A model generated the notes under the pieces. It ran no database searches, was not told where the DNA came from, and saw only the letters and a list, made by a program, of their open reading frames with translations. This document shows, in pieces, positions 1 through 7,411 of a stretch of 30,058 nucleotides of DNA. Location of the stretch: NCBI GenBank assembly GCA_938036925.1, contig CALHVU010000056.1, positions 1 to 30,058 on the forward strand. The letters are read 5' to 3'. This DNA is from an uncultured Atopobium sp. (GTDB lineage: Bacteria; Actinomycetota; Coriobacteriia; Coriobacteriales; Atopobiaceae). A program made the translations under genes and the position numbers. Every line of letters starts with the position of its first letter. The stretch's first letter is position 1.

Positions 1-1031
1 TTAGAGAAATCTTTATTTCCATCCGCAAAGCTCTGAGCACTACAAACGCTTGAATAGTAATACGAGAAACTCATGAAGTCGGCGGTATTTGTTAAATCTT
101 CAAGGTCATTCTCGCCAAAGTGAATGTCAAAACCATTCTCTTCAAAGAAGCGCAAAGCATATCCTGGATACTGACCTCTGAGCAATACATCAGAGTAATA
201 GAACTCCATCTGATTATGCCTATAGCAGGCAAGAACGTCCTCAGGATTACTTGACGATGGATAATCGGGTCCACCGCACAGCATCATGCCTATCTGGAGC
301 TCGGGATAGTTTTCATGAGCATAACGAGTAGTGCGAGCACAAGCTACCATCTCGTTATGAACTCCCTGGTATTTAGCTTCTGCAAGGTTATCTACCTTAT
401 CAGCACAAATTCCAAGGTGGTTAAAAGACTCAACTGACACAAGGTTAATTTGATTAATAAGAATCCACAGCTTAACTCGATCGTGATAACGGTCAAATAA
501 AACCTTACAGTAACGCTCAAAAAGATTAATCAGTTCGCGAGAAGCCCAACCCTTGTAGTTAAGCGTTAATGCAACTGGCATTTCATAATGAGAGCAGGTA
601 ATCATAGGCTCCATGCCGTTAGCAATAACTGCATCAATAAGCCTGTCATAAAAAGCTAACCCTTCTTCAGAAGGCTCAGCGTCATCCCCATTAGGAAAAA
701 TACGTGACCAATTAATTGAAGTTCGGAACGTCTTCAAACCAAGCTCTGAAAGAAGCTCTAAATCTTCCTCAAAGTTGTGATAGAAATCAATGCCCCAACG
801 TTTAGGAAAAATCCTATCAGTTGCTTCAAGGGCTGCGGTAACTTTCTGAGTAGTCTCTTCTCCATTGTATTTCTCGTCAAGCGGAACATTTGACTTGTAC
901 TCATTAAGATCACTTACACAAGGACCCTTACCGCCTTCTTGCCAAGCACCTTCCATCTGATTAGCTGCAAAAGCACCACCCCAAAGAAAATCCTTTGGGA
1001 AACCATGCCTTACCTGAGGCTTTGCTTCCAT
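1..1031 (-). CDS. GH1 6-phospho-beta-glucosidase-like enzyme (3' end cut off by window edge)
   Basis: The 343 visible residues are the N-terminal part of a family 1 glycosidase (usual length about 470-480), running off the left edge. The N-terminus DFLWGGAFAANQMEGAW is the GH1 signature found in PTS-linked 6-phospho-beta-glucosidases. FYHNFEEDLELLSELGLKTF and SINWSRIFPNG follow and match the family well. The expected role is hydrolysis of a phosphorylated beta-glucoside in the cytoplasm after PTS import. The oddity is the acid/base region: the usual T(F/L)NE is LINQ, with Gln at residue 194. The nucleophile motif (TENG) lies beyond the edge and cannot be checked. The ATG at 1031 directly abuts the TAA of the EIIA gene, so translation is probably coupled. 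Family is certain; substrate is not, and a thioglycosidase-like activity is possible. Confidence 0.9.
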   Translation of the reverse strand, partial: MEAKPQVRHGFPKDFLWGGAFAANQMEGAWQEGGKGPCVSDLNEYKSNVPLDEKYNGEETTQKVTAALEATDRIFPKRWGIDFYHNFEEDLELLSELGLKTFRTSINWSRIFPNGDDAEPSEEGLAFYDRLIDAVIANGMEPMITCSHYEMPVALTLNYKGWASRELINLFERYCKVLFDRYHDRVKLWILINQINLVSVESFNHLGICADKVDNLAEAKYQGVHNEMVACARTTRYAHENYPELQIGMMLCGGPDYPSSSNPEDVLACYRHNQMEFYYSDVLLRGQYPGYALRFFEENGFDIHFGENDLEDLTNTADFMSFSYYYSSVCSAQSFADGNKDFS

Positions 1032-1379
1032 TTAGTGCTCCTCCAACTTTTTAATCCTGTCATCAAAAGACTTAAAAACTTGGACAAGCTGTTTAGCGGT
1101 AATGATCTCAGAATAAATGACCATGAGCGTGTCCTGAGCGTGTGAGAACAGAAGACTGTACTCTTGCTTTTCTCCACGAAAAACACCTTGAATGTGATCA
1201 GTCTGAACATGATGAGCTTCAAGAATCTTTGCGTCTGCAGCAGCGATTTTTTCCTCTGCAAGCGCAATATCGCCAGCAGCAACAGCCTCATAAGCAAGTT
1301 TGCATTCATTGCGAGCCTCGCCTGCAGCAATAAGGATGGTCATAGCATCCTGGGTGGTCTTATCAATTTCTTCTTCCAT
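1032..1379 (-). CDS. PTS lactose/cellobiose-family EIIA
   Basis: This 115-aa helical protein is a stand-alone EIIA of the lactose/cellobiose (Lac) PTS family. It accepts phosphate from HPr and passes it to EIIB. The phospho-histidine lies in the conserved FSHAQD motif (His80), the family's HAQD site, and the length is typical (100-115 aa). The start ATG at 1379 follows an AGAGGAG ribosome binding site. It sits third in the operon EIIB-EIIC-EIIA-GH1, and its stop codon touches the GH1 start. Cytoplasmic trimer in known homologues. The substrate cannot be read from this subunit. Confidence 0.95.
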   Translation of the reverse strand: MEEEIDKTTQDAMTILIAAGEARNECKLAYEAVAAGDIALAEEKIAAADAKILEAHHVQTDHIQGVFRGEKQEYSLLFSHAQDTLMVIYSEIITAKQLVQVFKSFDDRIKKLEEH

Positions 1380-1466
1380 AAGAAATTCTCCTCTAGACTC
1401 TAAACGTCATTTGAGATTTCCTGAAGCCACAATTCAATTCATAGACTCAGGTGTAAATTTTTAGAT

Positions 1467-2783
1467 TTAGAACGACCAATCGTCATCTGAATCGGACTCA
1501 GTTTCTGCGGTCTCAGCATCAACAAGCTGCTTATCGTATGTTTTAAAGAATGGCATCCAAATAAGACCAGATATCACAAAGATAATAAGCATCAGGACAA
1601 TACTGCCTACTGTTCCGCAGGTAAGGAATGTGGCGATTGGGAATGGACAATACCACATGTTAAAGAGCATCGAAGGAATAGCACCTAGTGGGATTACCTT
1701 AGTAAATACGTATGCAACAAGTGGTACAACAATGCCTTGAAGCCACATTGGAATCATCATGATTGGATTCCACGCAACTACACCAAATACACAAGGCTCG
1801 TTAATGTTAAAAATTGCAGGAACAAGACAAGCACGACCAAGTGCTTTTAGCTGGTTTGATTTAGCAGAGAATGCCATCAGAAGGACAAGAGATAACGTGC
1901 AGCCAATGCCGCCAATCCAGATATATCCAGAGTACACAAAAGCATCGGTAAAGACTGCAAGATTTGATGCTGTTGCACTACCAGCAGCTGCAAGAGCACC
2001 ATTTGCCTCGGCATTTGCAAGAAGAATTGGAGTAAATACTGGTGTTAAAACCCAGGTAGAAATACCCATAGAATACAGGAAACAGAAAAGGAACATTGCA
2101 ATTACAAGACCAACAGGTGAGTTAACAATACTCTGAAGAGGCATAAAGCAGCTAACAACCAGCTGATATAGATTAAGATTCAAAAACTTTGGATCGGTAA
2201 GAATCCAACCAAAAACTGTTACGATGCCAATAGGAAGCATTGAGTTAAACCAGTCTTTTACAAAATCAGGAATTACAGAGTCTTCCTTAAAAAATGAAAA
2301 GTTAGCAAACTTATTTAGAACTGCTGCAGATATAAGACCAGCAACAATTGCTAAAAACATTCCGCCAGCACCGAAGCCGCCAATATTAGAAATACGGAAC
2401 CACGTAGATTCTCCTGCTGCAATCATAGCTGCTTGATCGGCTACAAATTGTGGATTTAGAGAGATCAAGAACAGAATGACGCCAGCAATGCCTGCATTAA
2501 GTGCAGAGCGCTTGTGATCCTTAAGCATTAATAGGTTGTAAGGAATCAAAAATGCAACAATCAAGCCAACAATACCAAACGTCCATCCGTAAGGTGTCCA
2601 GAAGTTTGGCCACCACTCAAAATAATTCTGAGGAATTGTAAGTAAACTAAAAATTGAACCTAAGAAAATAAGAGGAAGTGCCTGCATTACAGAATTTTTA
2701 ATTGTAAGAATCCAAGGATTCTGAACAATCTTGTTCATTTTTTGCGAGAAGCTCGTCTGAAGCCAGTCAATGAGCTTATTCAT
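1467..2783 (-). CDS. PTS lactose/cellobiose-family EIIC permease
   Basis: A 438-aa polytopic membrane protein, the sugar-translocating EIIC of the Lac family, with about 10 hydrophobic segments. The substrate-site signature FNINEPCVFGVVAWNP (conserved NEP motif) is present in the C-terminal half. The N-terminus, with an amphipathic helix and NKIVQNPWILTIKNSVMQALP, is typical of CelB-type permeases. The C-terminus is acidic (SDSDDD). A good AGGAGG site precedes ATG 2783. With the neighbouring EIIB, EIIA and phospho-glycosidase it forms a complete beta-glucoside uptake and cleavage operon; cellobiose or another aryl/alkyl beta-glucoside is the likeliest substrate class. Confidence 0.95.
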   Translation of the reverse strand: MNKLIDWLQTSFSQKMNKIVQNPWILTIKNSVMQALPLIFLGSIFSLLTIPQNYFEWWPNFWTPYGWTFGIVGLIVAFLIPYNLLMLKDHKRSALNAGIAGVILFLISLNPQFVADQAAMIAAGESTWFRISNIGGFGAGGMFLAIVAGLISAAVLNKFANFSFFKEDSVIPDFVKDWFNSMLPIGIVTVFGWILTDPKFLNLNLYQLVVSCFMPLQSIVNSPVGLVIAMFLFCFLYSMGISTWVLTPVFTPILLANAEANGALAAAGSATASNLAVFTDAFVYSGYIWIGGIGCTLSLVLLMAFSAKSNQLKALGRACLVPAIFNINEPCVFGVVAWNPIMMIPMWLQGIVVPLVAYVFTKVIPLGAIPSMLFNMWYCPFPIATFLTCGTVGSIVLMLIIFVISGLIWMPFFKTYDKQLVDAETAETESDSDDDWSF

Positions 2784-2828
2784 AGTTGTAGCCTCCTTAG
2801 CGGCATGTTACCAACAAATCTTTTATGA

Positions 2829-2852
2829 CGAATCTGATCGTCAAATGATTCG
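2829..2852. repeat. short inverted repeat between EIIB and EIIC genes
   Basis: CGAATC (2829-2834) is the reverse complement of GATTCG (2847-2852), with 12 nt between, in the 85-bp gap separating EIIB from EIIC. There is no T-run, so it is not an obvious terminator; it could be an mRNA processing or stability hairpin, or chance. Confidence 0.3.
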
Positions 2853-2868
2853 ATTCATCGTTAGATTA

Positions 2869-3195
2869 CTAAACATTTGCTTCGCGAATTGTTTTAATAA
2901 GATGCTTGAGCGCCTTCTCGCCATTTAGGGTTGAGTAATATGCGGGGTCCATAAGAATCACCTGAACAGGCTTATCGGCATATTTTTCTTTAAGCTCATC
3001 AGCAAGATACTTAAGATGGGGACCAATCATCAGGGCATCGATGGAGTCAATGTAGCTCTCAACCTCGGCCTCACTTCTTGCAGTGATTGAAATATCAAGA
3101 TCGTGTTCTGCGGCAGCTTTCTTCATGTTTACTGCCATAAAACCACTACTTGCTCCAGAACCACAAACTAAAAGAACCTCAAGATGCTTAGACAT
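2869..3195 (-). CDS. PTS lactose/cellobiose-family EIIB
   Basis: A 108-aa EIIB of the Lac family. The phospho-cysteine is Cys11 in LLVCGSGASSGFMA, the usual P-loop-like C-x-x-G site, although the loop is CGSGASSG rather than the commoner C(S/A)AGMST. The protein has the alternating beta-alpha pattern of small EIIB domains and ends ALKHLIKTIREANV. It transfers phosphate from EIIA to the sugar entering through EIIC. It is the first gene of the operon, and the divergent promoter region lies upstream with two dyads that probably bind the neighbouring PRD regulator. Confidence 0.93.
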   Translation of the reverse strand: MSKHLEVLLVCGSGASSGFMAVNMKKAAAEHDLDISITARSEAEVESYIDSIDALMIGPHLKYLADELKEKYADKPVQVILMDPAYYSTLNGEKALKHLIKTIREANV

Positions 3196-3247
3196 ATCTT
3201 GCCCTTCTCTCTAGCAGAAATACTGCCAAGTAACTTCTTGCAGTTTC

Positions 3248-3277
3248 ATTATTGTTCCTATTCTCTCTAGACTCCAA
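3248..3277 (-). promoter_or_regulatory. candidate promoter of the EIIB-EIIC-EIIA-GH1 operon
   Basis: On the minus strand TTGGAG (3272-3277) and AATAAT (3248-3253) are spaced by 18 nt. The -10 matches 5 of 6 consensus positions; the -35 is weak, as expected for an activator-dependent promoter. The proximal dyad (3286-3303) lies just upstream of this -35. Confidence 0.4.
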
Positions 3278-3285
3278 TTAACCTG

Positions 3286-3303
3286 TTTCCTAGGGTGAGG
3301 AAA
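3286..3303. promoter_or_regulatory. operator-like dyad 1 (TTTCCT-N6-AGGAAA)
   Basis: TTTCCT (3286-3291) and AGGAAA (3298-3303) are inverted half-sites with a 6-nt centre. The same half-sites with the same centre length recur at 3322-3339, 36 bp away centre to centre. The position just upstream of the candidate -35 of the PTS operon fits an activator site. Confidence 0.6.
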
Positions 3304-3318
3304 TACGGCTCAGTTGAA

Positions 3319-3342
3319 ATTTTTCCTAACCTTAGGAAAAAT
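3319..3342. promoter_or_regulatory. operator-like dyad 2 (11-bp arms, core TTTCCT-N6-AGGAAA)
   Basis: ATTTTTCCTAA (3319-3329) and TTAGGAAAAAT (3332-3342) are perfect 11-bp inverted arms around CC. The core repeats dyad 1. It lies 28 bp before the TTG start of the PRD regulator, so it may also mediate autoregulation. Confidence 0.65.
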
Positions 3343-3369
3343 AGGATTTAGATTAAAGAGGAGGCTGCC

Positions 3370-5292
3370 TTGGCTACGAATGAAGAATCACTAATCAAAG
3401 CGCTCGAAAAGACCGGTAATTGGATTGAGGCTTCCTACCTTGCCGATATGCTTGGAGTTACAACCAGAACTATTCGTAATCGCATTAAGAAGATAAATAA
3501 CTTAAGTAGTTCCCCTATAGTTGAATCTTCTTATCGTGGATATCGTTTAGCAAAGAGCACAAAACAGCCAAGCAAGAGGAATACTTCCATAAACGATGAT
3601 GAGAGTAGAACTGACCAACTACTGAGACTTTTAATATCAACTGATGAACCTCTTGTTATCTATGATTTAGCTGATAAATTCTGTATTTCAGACGCAACTA
3701 TTGAAAGTGACCTTAGAAGAGTCCGTGATTCAATTAGGTTGTTTGATCTAAAGATTATTCGTCATCGTGATACCGTTCTGCTACAGGGTTCAGAAGGAAA
3801 TAAGCGTCGCCTCATTGGCTGCATGCTTGCAACCGAAAGTCCTGTTGGATTTGCCACTTTTACAGGAGAGGGCATAGTACGAGGAGGGTATGATCTTCCT
3901 TGGCTTACAGGTATTGTGACCCAATCTCTTACATCCCAAGGTCTTCATGCTGATGATTATGGTGTCAACAACATTGTTATGCATCTTGTTGTTACCATAG
4001 ATCGTATTGAAAAAGGAAGAACGCTTCCAAAAGAAAATAAAAGAGATCATGCCCTTCTCGATACCCCTGAGTTTACTGCAGCTCAACTCATTTGTTCTAG
4101 AATTAGTTCAAAATTCAATATTTCAATGAATGACGAAGAAATTGCCTACTTTGCGCTTATTCTTTCTTCAAATAGCTCAGGTAAAAACTACTCTTTTAAT
4201 TCCAAAAATCAGCTAGAAGATCTTATTAATCAATCAGATATTGAACTTGCTCAAGCGATTGTCGCAAAGCTTGAGCGGGTATATCACCTTGAGCCTTTTG
4301 ACTATGAATTTCTAACTCATATAGCCATTCATCTTCATGGTATTTTGCAGCGCGTCCCCAATGGAGTGTTTGCAAAAAACCCGCTATCAAATCGCATCAA
4401 AGAAACTTATCCCCTTGTTTATGACATGGCTGCTTTCTTTGCAACTGAAATAACTGCCAAGACTGGTCTTAGCCTTAACGAGGATGAAGTCTCATTCCTT
4501 GCCTTTCACATTGGTGCGTATTTTGATCGAGAAAAACCTGAAAGTGAAAGTGTTTCGTGTGCTTTTTTATATCTTGATTATCATGATTTACATAGACAAA
4601 GCATTAACAGAATTCAAACGGAGTTTGGAAGAAACCTATCCATTGATACGGTAATGCCTGTTACTTCTTGCAATCCTGTAGAACTTTCAAATGAGCTGAT
4701 AATTACGCCAGTAGAGATCAATTCTCCTCATTCTGGACGAACGGTTATAGTTAACCCTATCCTCACCAATACTGACATGGATGCAATTAAAAAAGCTACT
4801 GATGCAATACTGGCGCGTAGACGAGGTACCCAAGCCTTTGGTCTTATTAAACGTTTCCTGGTTAAAAGTCTTTTTCATGAGGAGTTATATGCTGCTACTA
4901 AAGAGGAACTTATACGAACTATTGTAAAAACCTGCTCTTCTGTTGGATTCTGTGAAGAGAACTACGCTAAAGAAGTACTGGAGAGAGAAGTTCTCTCTCC
5001 AACCGCTTTTAGCAATAGAGTAGCTATGCCGCATTCAATGTCCGCCTCAACTGAGCGCTCTTTTTTGTCCGTAGTTATCAACCAAAAACCAATGGACTGG
5101 GATGGCCAAAAAGTAAATATCATCATGCTAATGGGACTCAGTGAGCACGACAGGGCTTCATTTAGAATTTTATTTGATAGTCTTATCCAGGTACTTTCTG
5201 AACCTGCAAATGTAACTCGCCTAATTAAATCAAAAAACTATGAGGAATTCTCAGAGCTGCTTAACGAGATGATTATGCGAGAACAAAAATAA
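3370..5292 (+). CDS. PRD-containing PTS regulator (LicR/MtlR-type transcription activator)
   Basis: A 640-aa regulator with an N-terminal winged HTH (about 5-60, VTTRTIRNRIKKIN), a second HTH (about 82-140), PRD1 (about 190-280, His205), PRD2 (about 290-390, His317/His321 and His380), an EIIB-like domain (about 395-485) and a fructose-type EIIA domain (about 500-640, His555 in MPHS). The architecture is that of DNA-binding PTS-controlled activators, not BglG RNA antiterminators. The EIIB-like domain has no Cys at the expected site (YLDYHDLH). The start is TTG at 3370, chosen because AGAGGAGG (3357-3364) lies 5 nt upstream. It is divergent from the PTS operon it probably controls, and two identical-type dyads lie between. 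Confidence 0.9.
   Translation: MATNEESLIKALEKTGNWIEASYLADMLGVTTRTIRNRIKKINNLSSSPIVESSYRGYRLAKSTKQPSKRNTSINDDESRTDQLLRLLISTDEPLVIYDLADKFCISDATIESDLRRVRDSIRLFDLKIIRHRDTVLLQGSEGNKRRLIGCMLATESPVGFATFTGEGIVRGGYDLPWLTGIVTQSLTSQGLHADDYGVNNIVMHLVVTIDRIEKGRTLPKENKRDHALLDTPEFTAAQLICSRISSKFNISMNDEEIAYFALILSSNSSGKNYSFNSKNQLEDLINQSDIELAQAIVAKLERVYHLEPFDYEFLTHIAIHLHGILQRVPNGVFAKNPLSNRIKETYPLVYDMAAFFATEITAKTGLSLNEDEVSFLAFHIGAYFDREKPESESVSCAFLYLDYHDLHRQSINRIQTEFGRNLSIDTVMPVTSCNPVELSNELIITPVEINSPHSGRTVIVNPILTNTDMDAIKKATDAILARRRGTQAFGLIKRFLVKSLFHEELYAATKEELIRTIVKTCSSVGFCEENYAKEVLEREVLSPTAFSNRVAMPHSMSASTERSFLSVVINQKPMDWDGQKVNIIMLMGLSEHDRASFRILFDSLIQVLSEPANVTRLIKSKNYEEFSELLNEMIMREQK
4980..5000. repeat. perfect 10-bp inverted repeat inside the PRD regulator gene
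   Basis: GGAGAGAGAA (4980-4989), one G, then TTCTCTCTCC (4991-5000). In mRNA this makes an 8-bp stem with a 5-nt loop. It lies just before the EIIA phospho-His codon (5032). It is probably incidental to coding. Confidence 0.4.
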
Positions 5293-5431
5293 ATCTCGGA
5301 CCTCCCTCCCGGATATCTTTCACATCTCCACCTCTACCGTTCGCGGAAAATGTCAGCTTTGGTGAACAAACAGCAAATCCGTGTGCCCAGCAGAGATATA
5401 ATCGCAGGTGAACAATGGATGGAGAACTGCC

Positions 5432-6199
5432 ATGAAGATGCACCTCATTGAGCCCGACGCTTGTGCTGAGACCACACCTATCGTGTTGCTAATTCATCCC
5501 ATGCTCTCGTCTGCAGAGGGAATGAAGACTGTTCTTGTGAATAACATGGGCGATGACCTGCGTTATCTGGTCCCAGATCTTGCCGCTCACGGGGAAGAAG
5601 ATGCAACGGAATATGTCTCAGCCTCTCAAGAAGCAGCGCAGATTCATGACTGGCTGCTGGAGCACAACATAACCCATCTCTCCCTGGGTTTTGGCGCGTC
5701 CCTTGGCGGCGTAGTCCTATCTGAGCTTCTCAAGTTCCCCGATTTAGTCTTTGACCACCTCTTCTTTGAGGGAACAAGCTTCTGGACAGGAGGATTTCTT
5801 GCCTCCGCGCTTGAGTTTGTGCTCAAGAAAGTGTTCCTTGCCAAGCACCGCAAAGCCATTGCAGACCCCGAACTTTCCGTACAAAAGATGGAACAACTTT
5901 ACGGAAAAGTTGCAGCTAAACCTATGTCAGAGCACTTTATTGCGATGAGCGACCAAAGCATCCAGAACATCATTCACGACTGCAGCAACGTTGACCTGCC
6001 CGCTCTTAGTCCCGACGTACAACGCCGCTGCATCTTCACGTATGGCGAGAAGGACTTTGACTTGAAACGCGCGAGGAAGGTTCTGCCTAAGGTGTATCCC
6101 GAGGCCACGCTTACTATCTGGCAGGGCTATGACCACTGCGAGCGCATGACCAGCGATTCAGCGGCGTATGGTCAGATGCTCAGAGAACTTGTGATTTAG
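5432..6199 (+). CDS. alpha/beta hydrolase-fold protein
   Basis: A 255-aa cytoplasmic protein with the alpha/beta hydrolase layout: an early strand IVLLIHPML with an oxyanion-type HP, a nucleophile elbow GFGASLGG (Ser90), an acidic residue region YGEKDFD, and a late His in GYDHCERM. Substrate is unknown; lipase/esterase or a thioesterase-like role is possible. The reading frame is open from GTG 5408, but ATG 5432 is preferred because GGAG (5421-5424) lies 7 nt before it. Base composition is richer in G and C than the PTS genes to the left. It stands alone, followed about 90 bp later by the HD-domain gene on the same strand. Confidence 0.75.
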   Translation: MKMHLIEPDACAETTPIVLLIHPMLSSAEGMKTVLVNNMGDDLRYLVPDLAAHGEEDATEYVSASQEAAQIHDWLLEHNITHLSLGFGASLGGVVLSELLKFPDLVFDHLFFEGTSFWTGGFLASALEFVLKKVFLAKHRKAIADPELSVQKMEQLYGKVAAKPMSEHFIAMSDQSIQNIIHDCSNVDLPALSPDVQRRCIFTYGEKDFDLKRARKVLPKVYPEATLTIWQGYDHCERMTSDSAAYGQMLRELVI

Positions 6200-6287
6200 A
6201 GTGCAAAACTCGTAAAATAGAGGAAACCAAAAAACAATCGCATAAATCTATCAGCATAGAAGCTGCTCATTGATGCTAGGAGACTTC

Positions 6288-6743
6288 ATGTATTACACAC
6301 CCATGACTAAAGCTGCGATGAAGCTCTGCTTTGAAGCGCACAAGGATCAAGTTGACAAAGCAGGAATCCCCTACATCTTCCACCCCATCAGTCTCGCTGA
6401 GCGTTTTGGAGAAGGTCAAGAAGCCGAGACCTGTGTAGCGCTTCTGCACGATGTTCTGGAAGACACAGATTACACGGTAGATGATATTCGTGCAGCTGGT
6501 ATGAGTGAGGAGGTTATTGAAGTTCTGCTTCTCTTGAACCACAATCCCAAAGTCGAGTACATGGACTATGTTCGCCATCTAAGTAAAAATAACATTGCAC
6601 GACATGTGAAAATTTGCGATCTACAACACAACTCAAACCTATCCCGCCTGGAAAAGGTTACTGAGAAGGACTTAAAACGCGTCGAGAAATACAAGGAAGC
6701 CCTCAAGATTCTTTTTGAGGTAGAAGAAAGTTCAGAAGCGTAA
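6288..6743 (+). CDS. HD-domain protein resembling small (p)ppGpp hydrolases
   Basis: A 151-aa HD-superfamily protein with the spacing of RelA/SpoT and MESH1-type hydrolase domains: His32 (IFHPI), His54-Asp55 and Glu58-Asp59 (LLHDVLEDT), and Asp111 in KICDLQHNSN, matching the family's K-x-x-D-x-x-H-N. These residues bind Mn and nucleotide in known enzymes, so a metal-dependent phosphohydrolase, possibly removing pyrophosphate from (p)ppGpp, is likely. No synthetase domain is present. TTG 6270 and ATG 6273 are in frame, but ATG 6288 has AGGAG (6278-6282) 5 nt upstream and gives the natural N-terminus. Confidence 0.78.
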   Translation: MYYTPMTKAAMKLCFEAHKDQVDKAGIPYIFHPISLAERFGEGQEAETCVALLHDVLEDTDYTVDDIRAAGMSEEVIEVLLLLNHNPKVEYMDYVRHLSKNNIARHVKICDLQHNSNLSRLEKVTEKDLKRVEKYKEALKILFEVEESSEA

Positions 6744-6802
6744 AAAATTCCTTATAACGAAGCACAATAGCGGCCATTCACAAAGCTATAAAGAGTTTAA
6801 AT

Positions 6803-6878
6803 GCTCACTTTGCTTTCATGCTTACCAAGCTTCCCATTCTTTTCAAAAACCAATCTAAGTGGGTACTGTAATGGACAG
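6803..6878. repeat. 76-bp chimeric partial copy of the 9053-9417 locus
   Basis: Bases 6803-6846 match 9053-9096 with a single mismatch (6824/9074). Bases 6846-6878 match 9385-9417 with three mismatches. The copy is therefore the 9053-9417 unit with about 289 bp of its interior missing. It joins the 3' end of the 84-aa gene to the DNA upstream of that gene. Confidence 0.85.
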
Positions 6879-6957
6879 AAAAAATCTATGTTGTTGCTAA
6901 CAAACATAACGATAAAAGGACTGACATTATTCAATTACTCAATTAAATTCGAAGACG

Positions 6958-6963
6958 TATAAT
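6958..6963 (+). promoter_or_regulatory. candidate -10 element for the DUF3784 gene
   Basis: A perfect TATAAT lies 40 nt upstream of ATG 7004. The sequence at the expected -35 (TTACTC, 6935-6940) is weak, so the assignment is tentative. Confidence 0.35.
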
Positions 6964-7003
6964 TCAATTAACAAGCAATTCGTTCCTGATTGGAGTGAAT
7001 ACG

Positions 7004-7315
7004 ATGTTATCTTCAGTTATATTGTGGTCTCTAACCGCAATTCTTGGCATTTGGTCTCTTGTACTTCTATCTGGTCATGGTGCTATTTCAATTGCTGGAT
7101 ATAACACAATGACTGAAGATGAAAAGAAAACAATAGATGAGAAAAAACTCTGTTTTGTAGCGGGTATTGGCACGCTTATAAGTGCATTGGTACTCTTTTT
7201 CATGGCACTACTTGGTCCAAATACAACAAACACAACAGCAATCATTGCGGGCAGTATTATTGCGATTGATGCGGTAGTAATGGTTTATATTGCAAACACA
7301 AAATACAAAAAATAA
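7004..7315 (+). CDS. DUF3784 family small membrane protein
   Basis: A 103-aa protein with three hydrophobic segments (about 5-25, 47-68, 76-95). Between the first two is the conserved family block GYNTMTEDEKKTIDEKKLC, which is the hallmark of DUF3784 proteins of Firmicutes and Actinobacteria. Function is unknown. GTG 6995 is in frame, but ATG 7004 is preferred, with GGAG (6992-6995) 8 nt upstream. It is convergent with the TDT-family transporter. Confidence 0.8.
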   Translation: MLSSVILWSLTAILGIWSLVLLSGHGAISIAGYNTMTEDEKKTIDEKKLCFVAGIGTLISALVLFFMALLGPNTTNTTAIIAGSIIAIDAVVMVYIANTKYKK

Positions 7316-7411
7316 TTAAAACCTGACGACAAAATACTTGAAGTTCTCATTACCTTTGGGCAATGGCTTTTGTCAAAACAAATACAAAACATCATCTCAA
7401 GCTACTCGCAT

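Noticed and set aside
1759..2436. Plus-strand open frames opposite the first EIIC
   Set aside because: Antisense shadows of a clear EIIC gene; no ribosome sites or domain features.
4980..5000. Inverted repeat as a terminator or operator
   Set aside because: It lies inside a well-supported coding frame, has no T-run, and encodes an ordinary part of the EIIA domain.
5408..5431. GTG 5408 as start of the alpha/beta hydrolase
   Set aside because: No ribosome site precedes it, whereas ATG 5432 has GGAG at a 7-nt spacing.
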